Shown here: in pieces, positions 5,057 to 5,618 of the stretch
Numbering within the stretch: position 1 is the stretch's first letter
Layout: each line of letters opens with the position of its first letter
Source: Treponema sp.
GTDB lineage: Bacteria > Spirochaetota > Spirochaetia > Treponematales > Breznakiellaceae
DNA length: 5,618 nt
NCBI GenBank assembly: GCA_031271075.1
Contig: JAISWN010000267.1
Location: forward strand, 1-5,618
Direction: 5' to 3'
Made by a program: the position numbers and the translations under genes
The notes under the pieces: model-generated
Seen by the model: only the letters and a program-made list of their open reading frames with translations
Databases searched by the model: none
What the model was told of the DNA's origin: nothing

Positions 5057-5618
5057 TGTTTATCACCAAGATACTGCTGGGGCTTATCGGCTTGGGGGTC
5101 GTGGTCTTTGTCCACGAACTGGGGCATTTCCTTGCCGCCCGCCTGGTGGGCATTGGCGTGGAGGCTTTCTCCATCGGCTGGGGCAGGCCGGTACTGAAAA
5201 AAAAATTCCGTGACGTGGAATACCGGCTCGGCGTGTTCCCCCTGGGGGGCTACTGCAAAATGCGGGGGGAAAACGAATTCCAGGAAGCCTGGGAAAACCG
5301 CCGCCGGGAGATCCCTCCCACGCCGGGAACCTTCTTCGGCGCAAGCCCCTTCCGCCGGATTCTGGTGGCCTTTGGAGGCCCTTTTTTTAACATTCTTTTC
5401 GCCGTCCTGGTGCTTTCCGTTATTTGGGGCGCCGGTTTCGAGGTGAGTACCCTGGGCAACCGGATAGTCCTGGCCTCCGGGCTTGGCGTCTCCGGCGAAA
5501 TTTACCCGGCCGACGAGGCGGGGCTTGAAACCGGCGACCGGATAATCAGCATAAACGGCGTCGATACCCCCTACTATCACGACATACAGGAAAATATCGC
5601 GGTAAACCCGGAAAAAGA
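5056..5618 (+). CDS. rseP: Site-2 intramembrane zinc metalloprotease (RseP/S2P family), 3'-truncated by the window edge
   Basis: Membrane-embedded protease of the M50 family. In other bacteria it cleaves anti-sigma factors and leftover signal peptides; the substrate here is unknown. The visible 187 codons have no stop and run off the end. The first membrane segment (about 3-27) carries the zinc-binding HEXXH as HELGH (20-24). FSIGWGRPV (38-46) and RLGVFPLGGYCKMRGE (57-72) follow, as usual in RseP. A second hydrophobic segment (about 102-125) begins with VAFGGPFFN (104-112), the family's GP-x-x-N element. A PDZ domain starts near 145, with GEIYPADEAGLETGDRIISI (147-166) and INGVD. The rest of the PDZ region and the later NPDG-type helix with the third zinc ligand must lie beyond the edge. 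Lys48-Lys50 are encoded by an A9 run. The gene follows uppS, cdsA and dxr, as in the classical bacterial cluster. Family call is firm; the gene name follows convention. Confidence 0.96.
   Translation, partial: MFITKILLGLIGLGVVVFVHELGHFLAARLVGIGVEAFSIGWGRPVLKKKFRDVEYRLGVFPLGGYCKMRGENEFQEAWENRRREIPPTPGTFFGASPFRRILVAFGGPFFNILFAVLVLSVIWGAGFEVSTLGNRIVLASGLGVSGEIYPADEAGLETGDRIISINGVDTPYYHDIQENIAVNPEK
5197..5205 (+). repeat. A9 homopolymer in codons 48-50 of rseP
   Basis: Nine consecutive A bases encode Lys48-Lys49-Lys50. It is the longest single-base run I see in this G+C-rich window. Reading one base back (minus-1 frameshift) or gaining one A gives ATT CCG TGA, a stop at 5211-5213. Loss of one A opens another frame as far as a TGA near 5444. 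The run is directly visible; slippage is an inference. Confidence 0.8.
5367..5388 (+). terminator. Weak terminator-like hairpin with T7 tract inside rseP (probably not a true terminator)
   Basis: GGCCT (5367-5371) pairs with AGGCC (5376-5380) around a TTGG loop, followed by one C and seven T bases (5382-5388). The shape fits a short intrinsic terminator, but the stem has only 5 bp and lies in the middle of the coding region. The same bases encode the conserved Ala-Phe-Gly-Gly-Pro-Phe-Phe element, which alone explains GGAGGCCC and the T run. I regard it as a possible attenuator at most. Confidence 0.2.

Noticed and set aside
5210..5446. 78-codon plus-strand open frame overlapping rseP
   Set aside because: The true frame here is rseP, with HEXXH, GPFFN and PDZ. 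The alternative has no family resemblance and would matter only as the product of an A-deletion frameshift.

Overview
This window is a compact, all-plus-strand piece of one housekeeping operon from a bacterium, most likely a spirochaete of the Treponema group. That assignment rests on recalled family knowledge: the gene order rpsB-tsf-frr-uppS-cdsA-dxr-rseP, the wording of the S2 N-terminus, and the long acidic S2 tail. It is an inference and no search was run. The DNA is moderately G+C rich by eye. I see no mobile element, CRISPR array, tRNA, rRNA or phage gene, and no sign of recent transfer.

Layout: (1) translation block, 1-2310: ribosomal protein S2 (rpsB, missing about its first 11 codons at the left edge), elongation factor Ts (tsf) and ribosome recycling factor (frr). 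(2) Envelope-lipid block, 2307-5056: undecaprenyl diphosphate synthase (uppS), CDP-diglyceride synthase (cdsA) and DXP reductoisomerase (dxr). (3) From 5056, the first 187 codons of a site-2 intramembrane metalloprotease (rseP), which runs off the right edge. No intergenic stretch exceeds 20 bases, so there is no gene-free region to describe. No convincing promoter or terminator lies inside, so transcription presumably starts upstream of rpsB.

The genes link ribosome production to envelope growth. Dxr commits carbon to isopentenyl diphosphate by the MEP pathway, UppS turns isopentenyl units into the undecaprenyl carrier for cell-wall synthesis, and CdsA makes CDP-diacylglycerol for phospholipids. 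RseP-type proteases cut membrane substrates and signal envelope state. The junctions are very tight: 20 nt, 13 nt, TTGA overlap, 3 nt, ATGA overlap, TAATG overlap. This implies translational coupling, especially for uppS, cdsA and dxr, which have weak or no Shine-Dalgarno sequences.

I do not see an undescribed biological system here. The observations worth a second look are small: a 12-bp tandem duplication that forms the tsf-frr spacer; a forced TTG start for uppS; a 12-bp-stem hairpin inside a variable loop of uppS; an A9 tract early in rseP with an immediate out-of-frame stop; a terminator-like hairpin plus T7 in rseP; substitutions in the CdsA and UppS signatures; an acidic S2 tail; and the absence of pyrH between tsf and frr.
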